Positions 52,881-62,476 of a DNA stretch of 64,000 nucleotides are shown here, piece by piece. Numbering within the stretch: the first letter of the stretch is position 1; every line of letters starts with the position of its first letter. The notes under the pieces were generated by a model that made no database searches, was not told the DNA's origin, and worked only from the letters and a program-made list of their open reading frames with translations. Source of the DNA: Paenibacillus luteus (lineage in GTDB: Bacteria > Bacillota > Bacilli > Paenibacillales > Paenibacillaceae); the NCBI RefSeq assembly GCF_006542765.1, contig NZ_SKCD01000019.1:58499-122498 (forward strand), in the 5' to 3' direction. Made by a program: the position numbers and the translations under genes.

Positions 52881-53264
52881 ATGCTACAACTAGGCACAAA
52901 GGTCGTCATTGTGGCTGACCAATATGAACAAAACCTTCCCATAGGGGAGCATGGTTATATAATAGCGTACGACCGCAATGCGGATAATGTATTTGATTAT
53001 GTGCTTAGAGTTCCTTCGGCTAATCGGAATTTTCTTATTCCCGATGAAGACGTAGAGCTTGAAGAAGTGCTTATCCAAGATGAGGTTGACCGCATCGAGC
53101 GGGAGGCGCTTATTGATTTTGCACTCGCTACTCATAATGAGGAGTTGTTCAAGCGCATTATGAACGGCGGCGAAGAGCCGGAGCCAGAGGCAGAGCTTGC
53201 CGGCAAGGAACAGCTCAGTCCGGCAGATTTTATCCGTCAGGTGAATTTAAAGGCTTGGATTTAG
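52881..53264 (+). CDS. Unknown protein with SH3/KOW-like and IDEAL-like segments
   Basis: A 127-aa cytosolic protein. The N-terminal ~60 residues (LGTKVVIVADQYEQNLPIGE, HGYIIAYDRN...YVLRVPS) look like a small beta-barrel (SH3/KOW type). Around ~75-95, EREALIDFALATHNEELFKR resembles the IDEAL motif of Bacillus proteins (short helix with ID.AL...NEELF). The end is acidic and Glu-rich, then PADFIRQVNLKAWI. The start at 52881 follows GGAGTTGAGG; the reading from 52791 has no site. Unrecognised; the two domain calls are my inference. Confidence 0.78.
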   Translation: MLQLGTKVVIVADQYEQNLPIGEHGYIIAYDRNADNVFDYVLRVPSANRNFLIPDEDVELEEVLIQDEVDRIEREALIDFALATHNEELFKRIMNGGEEPEPEAELAGKEQLSPADFIRQVNLKAWI

Positions 53265-53285
53265 AACGCAGCTGCAAGCCGCAGA

Positions 53286-53332
53286 CTGTTCTGTATGTCA
53301 CTTTGCTGACAGCGGGGCAGTTTTTTTTTTGC
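53286..53332 (+). terminator. Putative terminator
   Basis: A CTG...CTGT / ACAG...CAG stem followed by ten T. The stem is weak but the T-run is strong. Confidence 0.5.
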
Positions 53333-53432
53333 TGCGGTAATCAAGTCGTTTGCCGTTTTCATTGATGTTCGCCCTAGATGTGCGATATAATGGGAAGAAT
53401 GATTACAGGAAATAGGAAAGGAAGAATACCTG

Positions 53433-53720
53433 ATGAGCATTACGCCCAAGGATGTAGAGCATGTCGCGAGACTGGCGCGGTTGGAGCTGTCCGATGCGGA
53501 GAAGGACCAGTTTACGGAACAGCTTAATGCGATTTTGAAATACGCAGAAAAGCTGAACGGCCTCGATACGGAAAACGTGGAGCCGACCAGCCATGTACTG
53601 CCGATTAAAAACGTTATGCGTGCGGACGAGAAGCGGCCGTCGCTGCCGATCGAAAAGGTGCTGCTTAATGCACCGGATGAAGAAGATGGACAATTTAAAG
53701 TACCAGCGGTACTTGAATAA
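53433..53720 (+). CDS. gatC: Glutamyl-tRNA(Gln) amidotransferase subunit C
   Basis: A 95-aa GatC, which wraps around GatA and stabilises it. Motifs: [49 protein letters not shown]. First gene of gatCAB, with GGAAAGGAAG upstream and 35 nt to gatA. Confidence 0.97.
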   Translation: MSITPKDVEHVARLARLELSDAEKDQFTEQLNAILKYAEKLNGLDTENVEPTSHVLPIKNVMRADEKRPSLPIEKVLLNAPDEEDGQFKVPAVLE

Positions 53721-53755
53721 TACGAATGGGTTTGATATGAAGGGAGGAACTACTG

Positions 53756-55213
53756 TTGGCACTGTTTGATTTGCGCCTGCAGGATGTACATAACAAGCTT
53801 AACAACAAGGAACTATCCGTTTCTGAGCTGGTTAGCGCATCGTATGCGAGAATTGCGGAAACTGAGCCTGCGATCCAGGCTTTTATTACATTAAATGAAG
53901 AGAATGCGCGCTTGCAGGCTTCCGAGCTGGACAAGCAATTGCAAGAAGGCGGCGAACGCGGTTTGCTGTTCGGATTGCCCGCGGGAGTGAAGGATAATAT
54001 CGTGACGGAAGGGCTTTTGACTACGTGTGCGAGCCAGTTTCTTAGCAATCACAATCCGATATACGATGCGACGGTCGTTCGCAAGCTGAAGGCAGCCCAA
54101 TCCGTAACTATCGGAAAACTCAATATGGATGAATTCGCTATGGGCGGCTCAAATGAAAATTCGAGCTACTTCCCTACGCGTAACCCATGGAACACCGAAT
54201 ACGTGCCTGGAGGCTCAAGCGGCGGTTCGGCGGCATCGGTTGCTGCCGGCCAAGTGTATTTCTCGCTTGGCTCTGACACGGGCGGATCGATTCGTCAGCC
54301 AGCAGCTTATTGCGGAATTGTCGGTCTGAAGCCAACCTATGGCCTCGTATCGCGCTTTGGCCTCGTTGCGTTTGCTTCGTCGCTTGACCAAATCGGGCCA
54401 CTTACCAAAAATGTAGAGGATTCCGCTTACGTACTACAAGCTATTGCAGGCTATGACGCAAGCGATTCTACCTCGGCTAATGTCGAAATTCCTGATTACA
54501 CTTCGGCTTTGACAGGCGATGTGAAAGGGCTGCGCATCGGCGTGCCTAAGGAATATCTGGGAGCGGGCATCGATCCGCGGGTTAAGGAAGCGGTGCTGCA
54601 AGCTTTGGCGGTGTATGAATCGCTTGGCGCAACGTGGGAAGAGGTTTCACTGCCTCATACGGAATACGCGATCGCAACCTATTACCTGCTTGCTTCCTCG
54701 GAAGCTTCATCGAATCTGGCTCGATTTGACGGCGTGCGCTACGGCGTGCGTGCAGAAAATCCTGAGAATTTGATTGATCTGTACAAAAAATCACGCAGCG
54801 AAGGCTTTGGCGCCGAAGTGAAGCGCCGGATCATGCTGGGTACCTATGCGCTTAGCTCCGGCTATTACGATGCTTATTACTTAAAAGCACAAAAAGTACG
54901 GACGCTAATCAAGCAAGATTTTGACAATGTATTTAACCAATATGACCTCATCGTCGGACCTACGGCTCCGACGCCTGCGTTCCGTATCGGAGAGCAGGTT
55001 GGCGATCCGTTGACGATGTACTTAAATGATATTTGTACGATACCGGTAAGCTTGGCGGGCGTTCCCGCGATTAGCGTTCCATGCGGTACGGCTGATGGCT
55101 TGCCAATCGGCTTGCAAATTATCGGGAAAGCGTTCGACGAATCGACGGTGCTGCGCGCCGCTCATGCGTTCGAGCAGCATACGGAGCATCATAAACAACG
55201 TCCGCAGCTATAA
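53756..55213 (+). CDS. gatA: Glutamyl-tRNA(Gln) amidotransferase subunit A
   Basis: A 485-aa glutaminase/amidase that makes ammonia from glutamine for the GatB site. The amidase triad is in place at the canonical numbers: Lys79 (PAGVKDN), Ser154 ([10 protein letters not shown]) and Ser178 (DTGGSIR). TTG start with GGGAGG at 53742-53747. Confidence 0.98.
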   Translation: MALFDLRLQDVHNKLNNKELSVSELVSASYARIAETEPAIQAFITLNEENARLQASELDKQLQEGGERGLLFGLPAGVKDNIVTEGLLTTCASQFLSNHNPIYDATVVRKLKAAQSVTIGKLNMDEFAMGGSNENSSYFPTRNPWNTEYVPGGSSGGSAASVAAGQVYFSLGSDTGGSIRQPAAYCGIVGLKPTYGLVSRFGLVAFASSLDQIGPLTKNVEDSAYVLQAIAGYDASDSTSANVEIPDYTSALTGDVKGLRIGVPKEYLGAGIDPRVKEAVLQALAVYESLGATWEEVSLPHTEYAIATYYLLASSEASSNLARFDGVRYGVRAENPENLIDLYKKSRSEGFGAEVKRRIMLGTYALSSGYYDAYYLKAQKVRTLIKQDFDNVFNQYDLIVGPTAPTPAFRIGEQVGDPLTMYLNDICTIPVSLAGVPAISVPCGTADGLPIGLQIIGKAFDESTVLRAAHAFEQHTEHHKQRPQL

Positions 55214-55249
55214 GCGGGTATATATACGTTTACGAAGGGATCGATACGA

Positions 55250-56689
55250 ATGTCTGAACCGAACAAATACGAAACGGTTGTCGGGCTGGAAGTCCATGTG
55301 GAGCTGCACACGAACAGCAAAATCTTTTGCGGCTGCTCCACGGCTTTCGGCGCGCCTCCGAATACCCATACCTGCCCGGTCTGCCTTGGGCATCCCGGCG
55401 TACTGCCGGTATTGAACCGCCAAGCGGTTGAATATGCCATGAAGGCGGCTATGGCCTTGAACTGCCAGATCGCCGATATCAGCAAGTTTGACCGTAAAAA
55501 CTACTTTTACCCGGATTCGCCGAAAGCTTACCAAATTTCGCAATTCGACCAGCCAATCGGCGAGCATGGCTGGATTGAAATCGAAGTGAACGGCGAGACC
55601 AAGCGTATTGGCATTACGCGGCTTCATCTGGAAGAGGATGCAGGCAAGCTGACACATGTGGATGGCGGCTATGCGTCCCTTGTCGATTTCAACCGCGTTG
55701 GCACGCCGCTGATCGAGATTGTTTCAGAGCCGGATATCCGTACGCCTGAGGAAGCAAAGGCCTATTTGGAGAAAATCAAAGCGATCATGCAGTACTGCGA
55801 TGTGTCTGACGTTAAGATGGAAGAGGGCAGCCTTCGCTGCGATGCGAACATCAGTCTGCGCCCTTATGGACAGAAGGAATTCGGCACGCGTGCCGAGCTC
55901 AAAAACATGAACTCCTTCCGCGGAGTTCAGCGGGGTCTTGAATACGAGCAATTCCGCCAAGCAGAAATTTTGGATGGCGGCGGAGTCGTGATACAGGAGA
56001 CTCGCCGGTTTGATGATGCAGTTGGCAAGTCCTTCTCAATGCGTGGCAAAGAAGAAGCACATGATTACCGCTACTTCCCAGACCCGGATTTGGTTTCCCT
56101 GCACATCAGCGAAGAGTGGAAGCAAAGCATTCGTGCGACCATACCAGAATTGCCGGATGCACGCAAAGCGAGATATACGGTCGATTACAGCTTGCCATCC
56201 TATGATGCGGAAGTGATTACATCATCCAAAAAACTCGCGGATTTCTTTGAGGAGAGCCTTTCTTATACAAAGGATGCCAAGTCCGTGTCTAACTGGATCA
56301 TGGGCGATTTGCTTGGCTATTTGAATGCGAACAATCAGGAAATCAGCGATGTGAAAATAACCGGACAAGGCCTTGGAGAAATGATTGGTTTGCTTGAGAA
56401 AGGCACGATCAACGGTAAAATCGCTAAAACGGTGTTTAAGACGATGCTGGAAACAGGCAAGCTGCCACAGCAAATCGTTGAGGAGCAAGGGCTTGTTCAA
56501 ATAAGCGACGAAGGTGCTGTTCTACAAATCGTAGATCAAATCATAGAAGCGAATCCTCAATCTGTTGAGGATTATAGAGCTGGCAAAGATAAAGCGATTG
56601 GGTTCCTAGTCGGCCAGATTATGAAAGCGTCTAAAGGAAAAGCCAATCCGGCACTCGCTAACAAGCTGCTGATCGAGCGGCTGAAATAA
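55250..56689 (+). CDS. gatB: Aspartyl/glutamyl-tRNA amidotransferase subunit B
   Basis: A 479-aa GatB, the kinase/transamidase that turns Glu-tRNA(Gln) (and Asp-tRNA(Asn)) into the amide. Motifs: [59 protein letters not shown]. GatB/YqeY C-terminal domain from ~330. Follows gatA by 36 nt. Terminator follows. Confidence 0.98.
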   Translation: MSEPNKYETVVGLEVHVELHTNSKIFCGCSTAFGAPPNTHTCPVCLGHPGVLPVLNRQAVEYAMKAAMALNCQIADISKFDRKNYFYPDSPKAYQISQFDQPIGEHGWIEIEVNGETKRIGITRLHLEEDAGKLTHVDGGYASLVDFNRVGTPLIEIVSEPDIRTPEEAKAYLEKIKAIMQYCDVSDVKMEEGSLRCDANISLRPYGQKEFGTRAELKNMNSFRGVQRGLEYEQFRQAEILDGGGVVIQETRRFDDAVGKSFSMRGKEEAHDYRYFPDPDLVSLHISEEWKQSIRATIPELPDARKARYTVDYSLPSYDAEVITSSKKLADFFEESLSYTKDAKSVSNWIMGDLLGYLNANNQEISDVKITGQGLGEMIGLLEKGTINGKIAKTVFKTMLETGKLPQQIVEEQGLVQISDEGAVLQIVDQIIEANPQSVEDYRAGKDKAIGFLVGQIMKASKGKANPALANKLLIERLK

Positions 56690-56704
56690 ACATAAACAAC
56701 TGCT

Positions 56705-56745
56705 AAGACGCGGATTATCCCTGTGATGATTCGCGTCTTTTTTCT
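56705..56745 (+). terminator. Terminator after gatB
   Basis: AAGACGCG (56705-56712)/CGCGTCTT (56732-56739) stem with a partly paired loop, then TTTTTCT. Confidence 0.87.
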
Positions 56746-56834
56746 GTATCCCATACAGGTCAAGCCACCCGTAAACCCCAACTCCATTAGGCAATTATGT
56801 TACAATAACGAATATAGAAAGGTCGGGATTGCTT

Positions 56835-57545
56835 ATGGAATTAAGTACGCTTCACAATCCCTGGGCAATTAGCGAGCTCCATATTTTGCTCAGGCTGATG
56901 CTTGCCTTGCTGCTTGGCGGCCTGATTGGCTTCGAACGCGAGCAGTCCAATCATGCGGCAGGATTGCGGACCAATATCTTGGTTTGTTTGGGATCATGCT
57001 TGCTGATGCTGCTTTCGATGTATGGCTTCTCGGCATTCGTAGATCAGCCGAATGTTAGGGTTGACCCAGCACGGCTAGCAGCTGCGGTTATTACGGGCAT
57101 TGGCTTCCTGGGAGCTGGAACCATTTTATTCACCGGTAAATCAATAACAGGTTTGACTACAGCGGCTTCGCTGTGGGTAGTATCGGCCATTGGACTAGCA
57201 GTGGGCGCCGGTTTTTATTTTGCCTCAGGTACCGCGACAGTTATGGTGCTCATCACCCTGTGGGCCTTTAATAAGCTGGAGAAAAGGTACATAAACGCGA
57301 GGAAAGAGCATTTATTGATCATTAAAGCGAATGATTTGTCCCAAGTCATGCTGGATATCAATGCGTTGATGACGGACCAAAAGATTACGATGCGAAAAAT
57401 GAAGCTTGAGGAGTGCGCAGATGAGGCGGAAGGAGAGCTGCTGCAGCTACAGCTCTACATCACATTGCCGAAATCGGAAGCATTGCTTGTTCTTCTTGAT
57501 AAAATAAAGCATTTGGAGGGTGTACGTTGGGTCAGCTCGGAATAA
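56835..57545 (+). CDS. MgtC/SapB-family membrane protein
   Basis: A 236-aa protein; the first ~150 residues carry four or five helices with the family pattern LRLMLALLLGGLIGFEREQ and AGLRTNILVCLGSCLLML, then GIGFLGAGTI and TTAASLWVVSAIGLAVG. A cytoplasmic C-terminal domain follows (~160-236). MgtC proteins influence Mg2+/membrane-potential homeostasis. ATG at 56835 is taken with AAAGGTCGGG upstream. Overlaps the next gene by 19 nt. Confidence 0.9.
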   Translation: MELSTLHNPWAISELHILLRLMLALLLGGLIGFEREQSNHAAGLRTNILVCLGSCLLMLLSMYGFSAFVDQPNVRVDPARLAAAVITGIGFLGAGTILFTGKSITGLTTAASLWVVSAIGLAVGAGFYFASGTATVMVLITLWAFNKLEKRYINARKEHLLIIKANDLSQVMLDINALMTDQKITMRKMKLEECADEAEGELLQLQLYITLPKSEALLVLLDKIKHLEGVRWVSSE

Positions 57546-59500
57546 GACGATCGAAGAATAGGCTGCTCACCGTTTTATTGGCTTTTGCAATGCCAGGAGC
57601 AGGGCATATGTATACGGGCCAGCATCCAAAAGGCCTTCTCTTAATCGCAGCCTTCTGGCTGGACTTGACGGCAATCGTTCGGTTGGCGGATTCTGATGGC
57701 GGAAGACACTTGCTGCTGATCGTATATTTGGGAATCATGCTCCCCATTTTTTATTTTATTAGCGTGTTCGACTCATTGCAAAGCGCAGAGGCGGAAGATT
57801 CAAGTCCCGTAGCTTTACGTCTGATGCATGGCGTTCTGCTCTTTGCAGCCGGAGCGGTTATGCTTGTTTTGGTAAAACCTCCTCATGCGTTATTGCCTTG
57901 GATGAATGAGCTTGCGGAGCTGAGCGTAGGTCCTATCATTATGATTGCTTCGATTATGTTGTTGCTGCGTTTACGGAAAGGGTTGGTGTCTATGTTTAAA
58001 TTGGGGCGTTTTACGGCAGCGGCGCTGGTGCTGACTGTCGGGGCGCTGCTCCTATGGGACCAACTGAAGGGGCGGAACGATATTTCGCTACTGGGACAAT
58101 GGTGGCCGGTCATATTCATATTATTAGGTCTGGAAACGATTCTCTTCAGTCTTAAGTTCAAAGGAGCGGAGAAAAAGCTCAAGCTTGATGTTTCGGGAAG
58201 CATGGTCGCCATTGTGATTACGCTTACCGCGTACGTAGTTACGCAATATGCGGATATTCCTTTTCGCTGGTTGGATCAATTTAACGTGGATCTTAACGGA
58301 GCTACGGAGTTTGGGGAAGAGAAGGGCTTTCGTTATGATAAAACGATTATGAAAGTGCCTTTAGACGAAGAAGCTTCACTCATTCGGATCGTAAACCCCA
58401 ATGGCCAAGTTACAGTTCGCTCGGGTGACGTACAGGAAATTGAGGTGTTGACGGCCGTATGGGTGGATGTCACGGAGAAGACGGAGGCTGATCCCATTGC
58501 GGAGCAATCGACTGTGAAAATCAATCCGGGCAAAGAACTGACGCTGGAAGCCAAAGCGCAAAGCTATGGCGCGAACGGCAGCAAAAAGCCGAGGATGAAT
58601 ATGATCATTACCGTCCCCCTGTCCTTATCCGATCAGCTCCAAGTGGAGGAAACTCCTCTTGAAACGCTGCTGCCCGAGGGGACGCAAAGCCTGATCGAAG
58701 GAGAGAATACGGTAGTTACGGCTGAGGAGACTGACAGCACGGAGATGGAGCTTTTGGAAGCAACGCCAACCCCCGGCACTTCAGATATGCGGCTGGGTGA
58801 AGAGCAACTAACAAATGAGGAGACGCCTTTGGATGTAAGCCAGGCGCCAACACCTACGCTCGAGATCGAAGAAGATCCGAAACCGGTTTTGAAGCTGAAG
58901 GTAGAATCGGGCAACGGATCAGTAGATATTCAAGCGCTGACGCTGCCTGGAGGACTGGACATCCGCAGTAACAGCGGAATCGTTACCGTGAGCAACATTC
59001 GAGGCGCGATTACCGTCAAAGGTAATAACGGCGACATTAAGGTGAGTGGCATTGCAGGTGACAGTACGCTGGAAACCAAAAACGGTACGATTGTCGCATC
59101 GTCTATTCAAGGGAAGTTATTTGCTAACACGCTTAACGGAAGCTTGGAGCTTAAGGAAATCGAAGGCAACGTTGAAGCGGAAACCAAAAACGGTAAAATT
59201 AAATTAGACGGTGCAGGTGCTTCCGTAAAAGCAGATACGCTCAACGGGAGTATCGAGCTGAACAGCAGTACGGTCGGCGGAGATTGGGATTTGGATAGCT
59301 CGGTGGGTGAGATCAAGCTTTCCATGCCGGAGGACGGCGATTTTATCGTTTACGGATCGGTAACTTTCGGTAATATTACGTCCCAGCTGCCTCTTGAGGT
59401 CAGCAAGAAAACGGTAAGGGGTACTATAGGTGAAGGCACTTTCCGGATTCAAATCAATGCAACCAATAGCATTGCTATCAAGCAATATGGGCTGTCCTAA
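57527..59500 (+). CDS. Membrane protein with DUF4097 beta-helix domain
   Basis: A 657-aa protein. The N-terminal ~250 residues have about seven helices in two blocks, including a LiaF-like or TM2-type segment (PGAGHMYTGQHPKGLLLIAAF, WPVIFILLGLETIL). After a linker a DUF4097-type domain spans ~280-657: repeated 'NGDI/NGTI/NGSL/NGKI' turns every ~12-18 residues, typical of right-handed beta-helix/adhesin-like repeats. An acidic, Thr/Pro-rich insert lies at ~385-460. TTG start inside mgtC, 19 nt overlap, with GGAGGGTG before it. Probably an envelope stress or surface protein. Confidence 0.8.
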   Translation: MGQLGIRRSKNRLLTVLLAFAMPGAGHMYTGQHPKGLLLIAAFWLDLTAIVRLADSDGGRHLLLIVYLGIMLPIFYFISVFDSLQSAEAEDSSPVALRLMHGVLLFAAGAVMLVLVKPPHALLPWMNELAELSVGPIIMIASIMLLLRLRKGLVSMFKLGRFTAAALVLTVGALLLWDQLKGRNDISLLGQWWPVIFILLGLETILFSLKFKGAEKKLKLDVSGSMVAIVITLTAYVVTQYADIPFRWLDQFNVDLNGATEFGEEKGFRYDKTIMKVPLDEEASLIRIVNPNGQVTVRSGDVQEIEVLTAVWVDVTEKTEADPIAEQSTVKINPGKELTLEAKAQSYGANGSKKPRMNMIITVPLSLSDQLQVEETPLETLLPEGTQSLIEGENTVVTAEETDSTEMELLEATPTPGTSDMRLGEEQLTNEETPLDVSQAPTPTLEIEEDPKPVLKLKVESGNGSVDIQALTLPGGLDIRSNSGIVTVSNIRGAITVKGNNGDIKVSGIAGDSTLETKNGTIVASSIQGKLFANTLNGSLELKEIEGNVEAETKNGKIKLDGAGASVKADTLNGSIELNSSTVGGDWDLDSSVGEIKLSMPEDGDFIVYGSVTFGNITSQLPLEVSKKTVRGTIGEGTFRIQINATNSIAIKQYGLS

Positions 59501-59512
59501 AAGGCGCTTTCA

Positions 59513-59549
59513 TTGACAAACTCTTAAAAAAGAACGTACAATGGTTGTA
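59513..59549 (+). promoter_or_regulatory. perR promoter with candidate Per box
   Basis: TTGACA (59513-59518) and TACAAT (59537-59542), spacer 18 bp. The -10 is part of a perfect TACAA-TGG-TTGTA dyad (59537-59549), close to the Per box form, suggesting PerR autoregulation. Confidence 0.6.
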
Positions 59550-59574
59550 ATTACTTAGGAAGGGCGTGAGGGGA

Positions 59575-60009
59575 ATGGGAGCCAGCGTTAACTTAGCATT
59601 GGAGCAACTGAAGATGAATGGCGTCCGAATGACCCCGCAACGTCACGCCATATTAAGCTACTTGATGGACTCCATGTCCCATCCGACTGCAGATGAAATT
59701 TATAAAGCTCTCTCTCCCACTTATCCGAGCATGAGCGTAGCTACTATATATAATAATCTGCGTTTATTTGTAGAAGCTGGATTAGTGCGTGAGCTAACTT
59801 ATGGCGATGATTCAAGCCGATTCGATTCGAATTTATCGGATCATTATCATGCGATATGCAAAAGCTGCGGATCAATCGTTGATTTCCATCATCCGCCGCT
59901 GCTTGAGGTCGAGCGTGCCGCGTCACGTGTAACGGGTTTCGTGGTGGAAGGCCACCGGATGGAAATATACGGAATATGTTCAACTTGTAACACCACATCA
60001 GTGAAATAA
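59575..60009 (+). CDS. perR: Peroxide-sensing regulator PerR (Fur family)
   Basis: A 144-aa Fur-family repressor. The regulatory-metal ligands His36, Asp84, His90, His92 and Asp103 and the structural zinc Cys95, Cys98, Cys135 and Cys138 all match B. subtilis PerR shifted by one. H2O2 oxidises the His ligands of the Fe form and releases DNA. Start ATG 59575 gives this alignment; a GTG at 59566 is possible. Confidence 0.96.
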   Translation: MGASVNLALEQLKMNGVRMTPQRHAILSYLMDSMSHPTADEIYKALSPTYPSMSVATIYNNLRLFVEAGLVRELTYGDDSSRFDSNLSDHYHAICKSCGSIVDFHHPPLLEVERAASRVTGFVVEGHRMEIYGICSTCNTTSVK

Positions 60010-60028
60010 TGGGCATTCAGCCTGCAAT

Positions 60029-60071
60029 AACGTGCCGGGAAGCGATGAAACGCTAATCTGCACGTTTTTTA
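60029..60071 (+). terminator. Terminator after perR
   Basis: AACGTGC (60029-60035)/GCACGTT (60060-60066) with inner AGCG/CGCT, then TTTTATT. Confidence 0.85.
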
Positions 60072-60118
60072 TTACCATTTGAAGAGACATAACTGTAATG
60101 ATATAGGAGAGTGATGAT

Positions 60119-61852
60119 TTGGAAACGATGTACAACCGGACACCGCGCAGGAAAGGAAATAGAGGCGCCCGGAGCTTGCTATTATTATTTTTTATGGGAA
60201 TGATTGCAGCCTTGTGCTGGTTTGGATATATGCGATTTATACCGAGTGGGGAAATGGTTTCCCCTGAATATCAAACGGAATATCCGATTATGGTTCGTGG
60301 GGTTGAGGCAGATCGAGGTGCCATTGTTGAAAATAATGAGGTCAAACTGCCGCTTCCAGTCGTGCAGCAGGTGCTTGGAGAGGACAAGCCTATCCGCTAC
60401 GAAGCGGATTCGGGATCTATCGTACTGACAACGGCGAATAAAGTGCTTCATCTGAAGACGGATTCCTTGACGGCAACGATTAATCAGAAGCCTTATAATT
60501 TGACGATTGCTGCGGAGAAAACGGAAGATACGGTCTATATTCCCGCAGAGCCTTTGAAGGAGCTTTATGGGCTTCAGGTGGAATTTATGGAGGATACATC
60601 AGTCGTCACGCTGCTATCTGCGGGGGATACGGTTCAGCTTGCGGAAGCCATTCCTGAGAAAGGCGCTGCCATACGTACCGAGCCGACGATACGAGCGCCG
60701 TTCATTGTTAAGGTGCCGCAGGCGGATACGGTGAGAATTTGGGAGGAACAGGACGGCTGGCTGCTAGTTCAGAACAGCAGTGGCCTAACGGGCTACATGA
60801 ACAAAAAGGATATCAAGCTGACGACGATCAGCCAAGTAGCGGAACCTGCCTCGGAGCCTCCATTTATTGCGTGGAAAGTGCTGGGAAATAAAATTAATAT
60901 GACTTGGGAAGCTGTATACGAGAGAAAAATCGACACTACGAAGATTAACAGCATGCAAGGCTTGAACGTCGTGAGTCCAACTTGGTTTGCTCTGGCAGAT
61001 GATAAAGGTACGATTAAAGGCAAGGCTGACCCGGCATATGTGAAATGGGCGCATCAGGAAGGTTTGCAAATATGGGCGCTATTCAGCAACGATTTTGAGC
61101 CGGACCGGACGACGAAAGCTTTGGCAAACGCGGATACGCGCTTCTCGATGATCCAACAGCTGATTGCTTTTGCAAAGGTATATCATTTGCAGGGCATCAA
61201 TATCGATTTTGAAAATGTACACACTGCGGATAAGGCCAACTTCGTGCAATTTGTACGTGAGCTAACGCCCCTCCTTCATGAGCAGGGACTGGTCGTATCC
61301 GTAGATGTAACTCCAAAGTCGAATAGCGAAATGTGGTCGCTGTTTCTTGACCGTGCAGCGTTAGGTGGAATCGTCGATTATATGATGGTTATGGCTTATG
61401 ATGAGCACTGGGCTGCAAGTCCAAAATCAGGTTCAGTCGCATCGCTTCCTTGGACGGAGAGCTCTTTGGTTCGTATTATGCAGGAGGATGGCGTTCCCGC
61501 TGGCAAGCTTATACTCAGCATGCCACTTTATACTCGCATTTGGACGGAGAAGAAAGGCGAGGATGGAAAAGTTACGGTGTCTTCTAAGGCAGTTGGGATG
61601 GAGCGAGTTAAGGAGATTATAAGCACCAACAAACTGACTCCAAAATTTGATGCAGCGGCTGGCCAAAATTATGTGGAATATACAGAAGAAGGCGATTTGA
61701 AACGAATTTGGATCGAAGACGATACTTCTTTGAAAGCGAGGGTTGCGCTTGTGCGTAAATATGATTTAGCAGGTGTCGCTACCTGGCAGCGTGCATTTCA
61801 AACGCCGGCGATTTGGAAAACGATCGACGATGCCATCAAGCTTAGGCCATAA
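60119..61852 (+). CDS. Membrane-anchored GH18 hydrolase with SH3 and copper-amine-oxidase-like domains
   Basis: A 577-aa protein: basic cytoplasmic start, one helix (~19-38), then a copper-amine-oxidase-N-like domain (VEADRGAIVENNEVKLPLPV, to ~170), an SH3-type segment (GAAIRTEPTIRAPFIVKVPQ...LVQNSSGLTGYMNKKDI, ~180-235) and a GH18 domain (~250-577). The GH18 signature reads GINIDFENV, with the catalytic Glu near 366. GH18 enzymes of this type act on peptidoglycan/chitin-like glycans or spore cortex. TTG start with AGGAGAGTG upstream. Confidence 0.87.
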   Translation: METMYNRTPRRKGNRGARSLLLLFFMGMIAALCWFGYMRFIPSGEMVSPEYQTEYPIMVRGVEADRGAIVENNEVKLPLPVVQQVLGEDKPIRYEADSGSIVLTTANKVLHLKTDSLTATINQKPYNLTIAAEKTEDTVYIPAEPLKELYGLQVEFMEDTSVVTLLSAGDTVQLAEAIPEKGAAIRTEPTIRAPFIVKVPQADTVRIWEEQDGWLLVQNSSGLTGYMNKKDIKLTTISQVAEPASEPPFIAWKVLGNKINMTWEAVYERKIDTTKINSMQGLNVVSPTWFALADDKGTIKGKADPAYVKWAHQEGLQIWALFSNDFEPDRTTKALANADTRFSMIQQLIAFAKVYHLQGINIDFENVHTADKANFVQFVRELTPLLHEQGLVVSVDVTPKSNSEMWSLFLDRAALGGIVDYMMVMAYDEHWAASPKSGSVASLPWTESSLVRIMQEDGVPAGKLILSMPLYTRIWTEKKGEDGKVTVSSKAVGMERVKEIISTNKLTPKFDAAAGQNYVEYTEEGDLKRIWIEDDTSLKARVALVRKYDLAGVATWQRAFQTPAIWKTIDDAIKLRP

Positions 61853-61872
61853 TTTTTACTTTCTTCCATTCA

Positions 61873-61915
61873 AGAAACGCCCTCTTCCCATGAAATGGAA
61901 GAGGGCGTTTCTATT
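61873..61915 (+). terminator. Terminator after the GH18 gene
   Basis: A 16-bp stem: AGAAACGCCCTCTTCC and GGAAGAGGGCGTTTCT, followed by ATTTGAAG; also able to act on the other strand. Confidence 0.85.
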
Positions 61916-61962
61916 TGAAGGAATAGGTTTCTTTCATCTAGGCCGTTATCATCTACTGTCTG

Positions 61963-62322
61963 TTAGGCTTGTTGCTCTGAAGGGCTATGAGTAGCTTGAT
62001 CAGGATCAAGCGTAAGCATCGTTTTGCAGTACATACAGCGGTCTGTTTTTCCAAGCATCTTCGTTGGACGGCTGCATTCTGGACACTGCAGCATTGTCGC
62101 ACTAGTTGACATCATACCTGCCCAGAAGTAAACGGCAACGCTGACGAGCAATGAAATCATCCCGATGACCATGAAAATAGCGGCAATGATCTTGCCTGCT
62201 GATCCCCAGAATACGATGCCGGCAGTGCCGAGTATCATTACGCCCATGCCGACAAGGGTGAAAACAAGGCCCCATAGGCGGAACTCATTGATTTTGGCTG
62301 ACTTGAAAAAGAACTTCTTCAT
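61963..62322 (-). CDS. ygzB: YgzB-like zinc-ribbon membrane protein (UPF0295)
   Basis: A 119-aa protein with two helices (~17-37 and ~45-67) and a CxxC...CxxC ribbon (CPECSRPTKMLGKTDRCMYC). It matches B. subtilis YgzB, encoded between perR and ygxA. Here it is on the opposite strand and separated from perR by the GH18 gene. Function unknown. Confidence 0.9.
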   Translation of the reverse strand: MKKFFFKSAKINEFRLWGLVFTLVGMGVMILGTAGIVFWGSAGKIIAAIFMVIGMISLLVSVAVYFWAGMMSTSATMLQCPECSRPTKMLGKTDRCMYCKTMLTLDPDQATHSPSEQQA

Positions 62323-62476
62323 AGGTTCAAACCCTTCCTAACTTTATTGGCTTATGAATTTGACATTGTTTTCTAAGATCGTAAGCAGGAATGTGCCTCC
62401 AACCTGTCGAAAAAGAATAAAACTGTAGATTATTATTATAGCTTAATAAAATGTGATTAGCTATATGGAGGAACCA

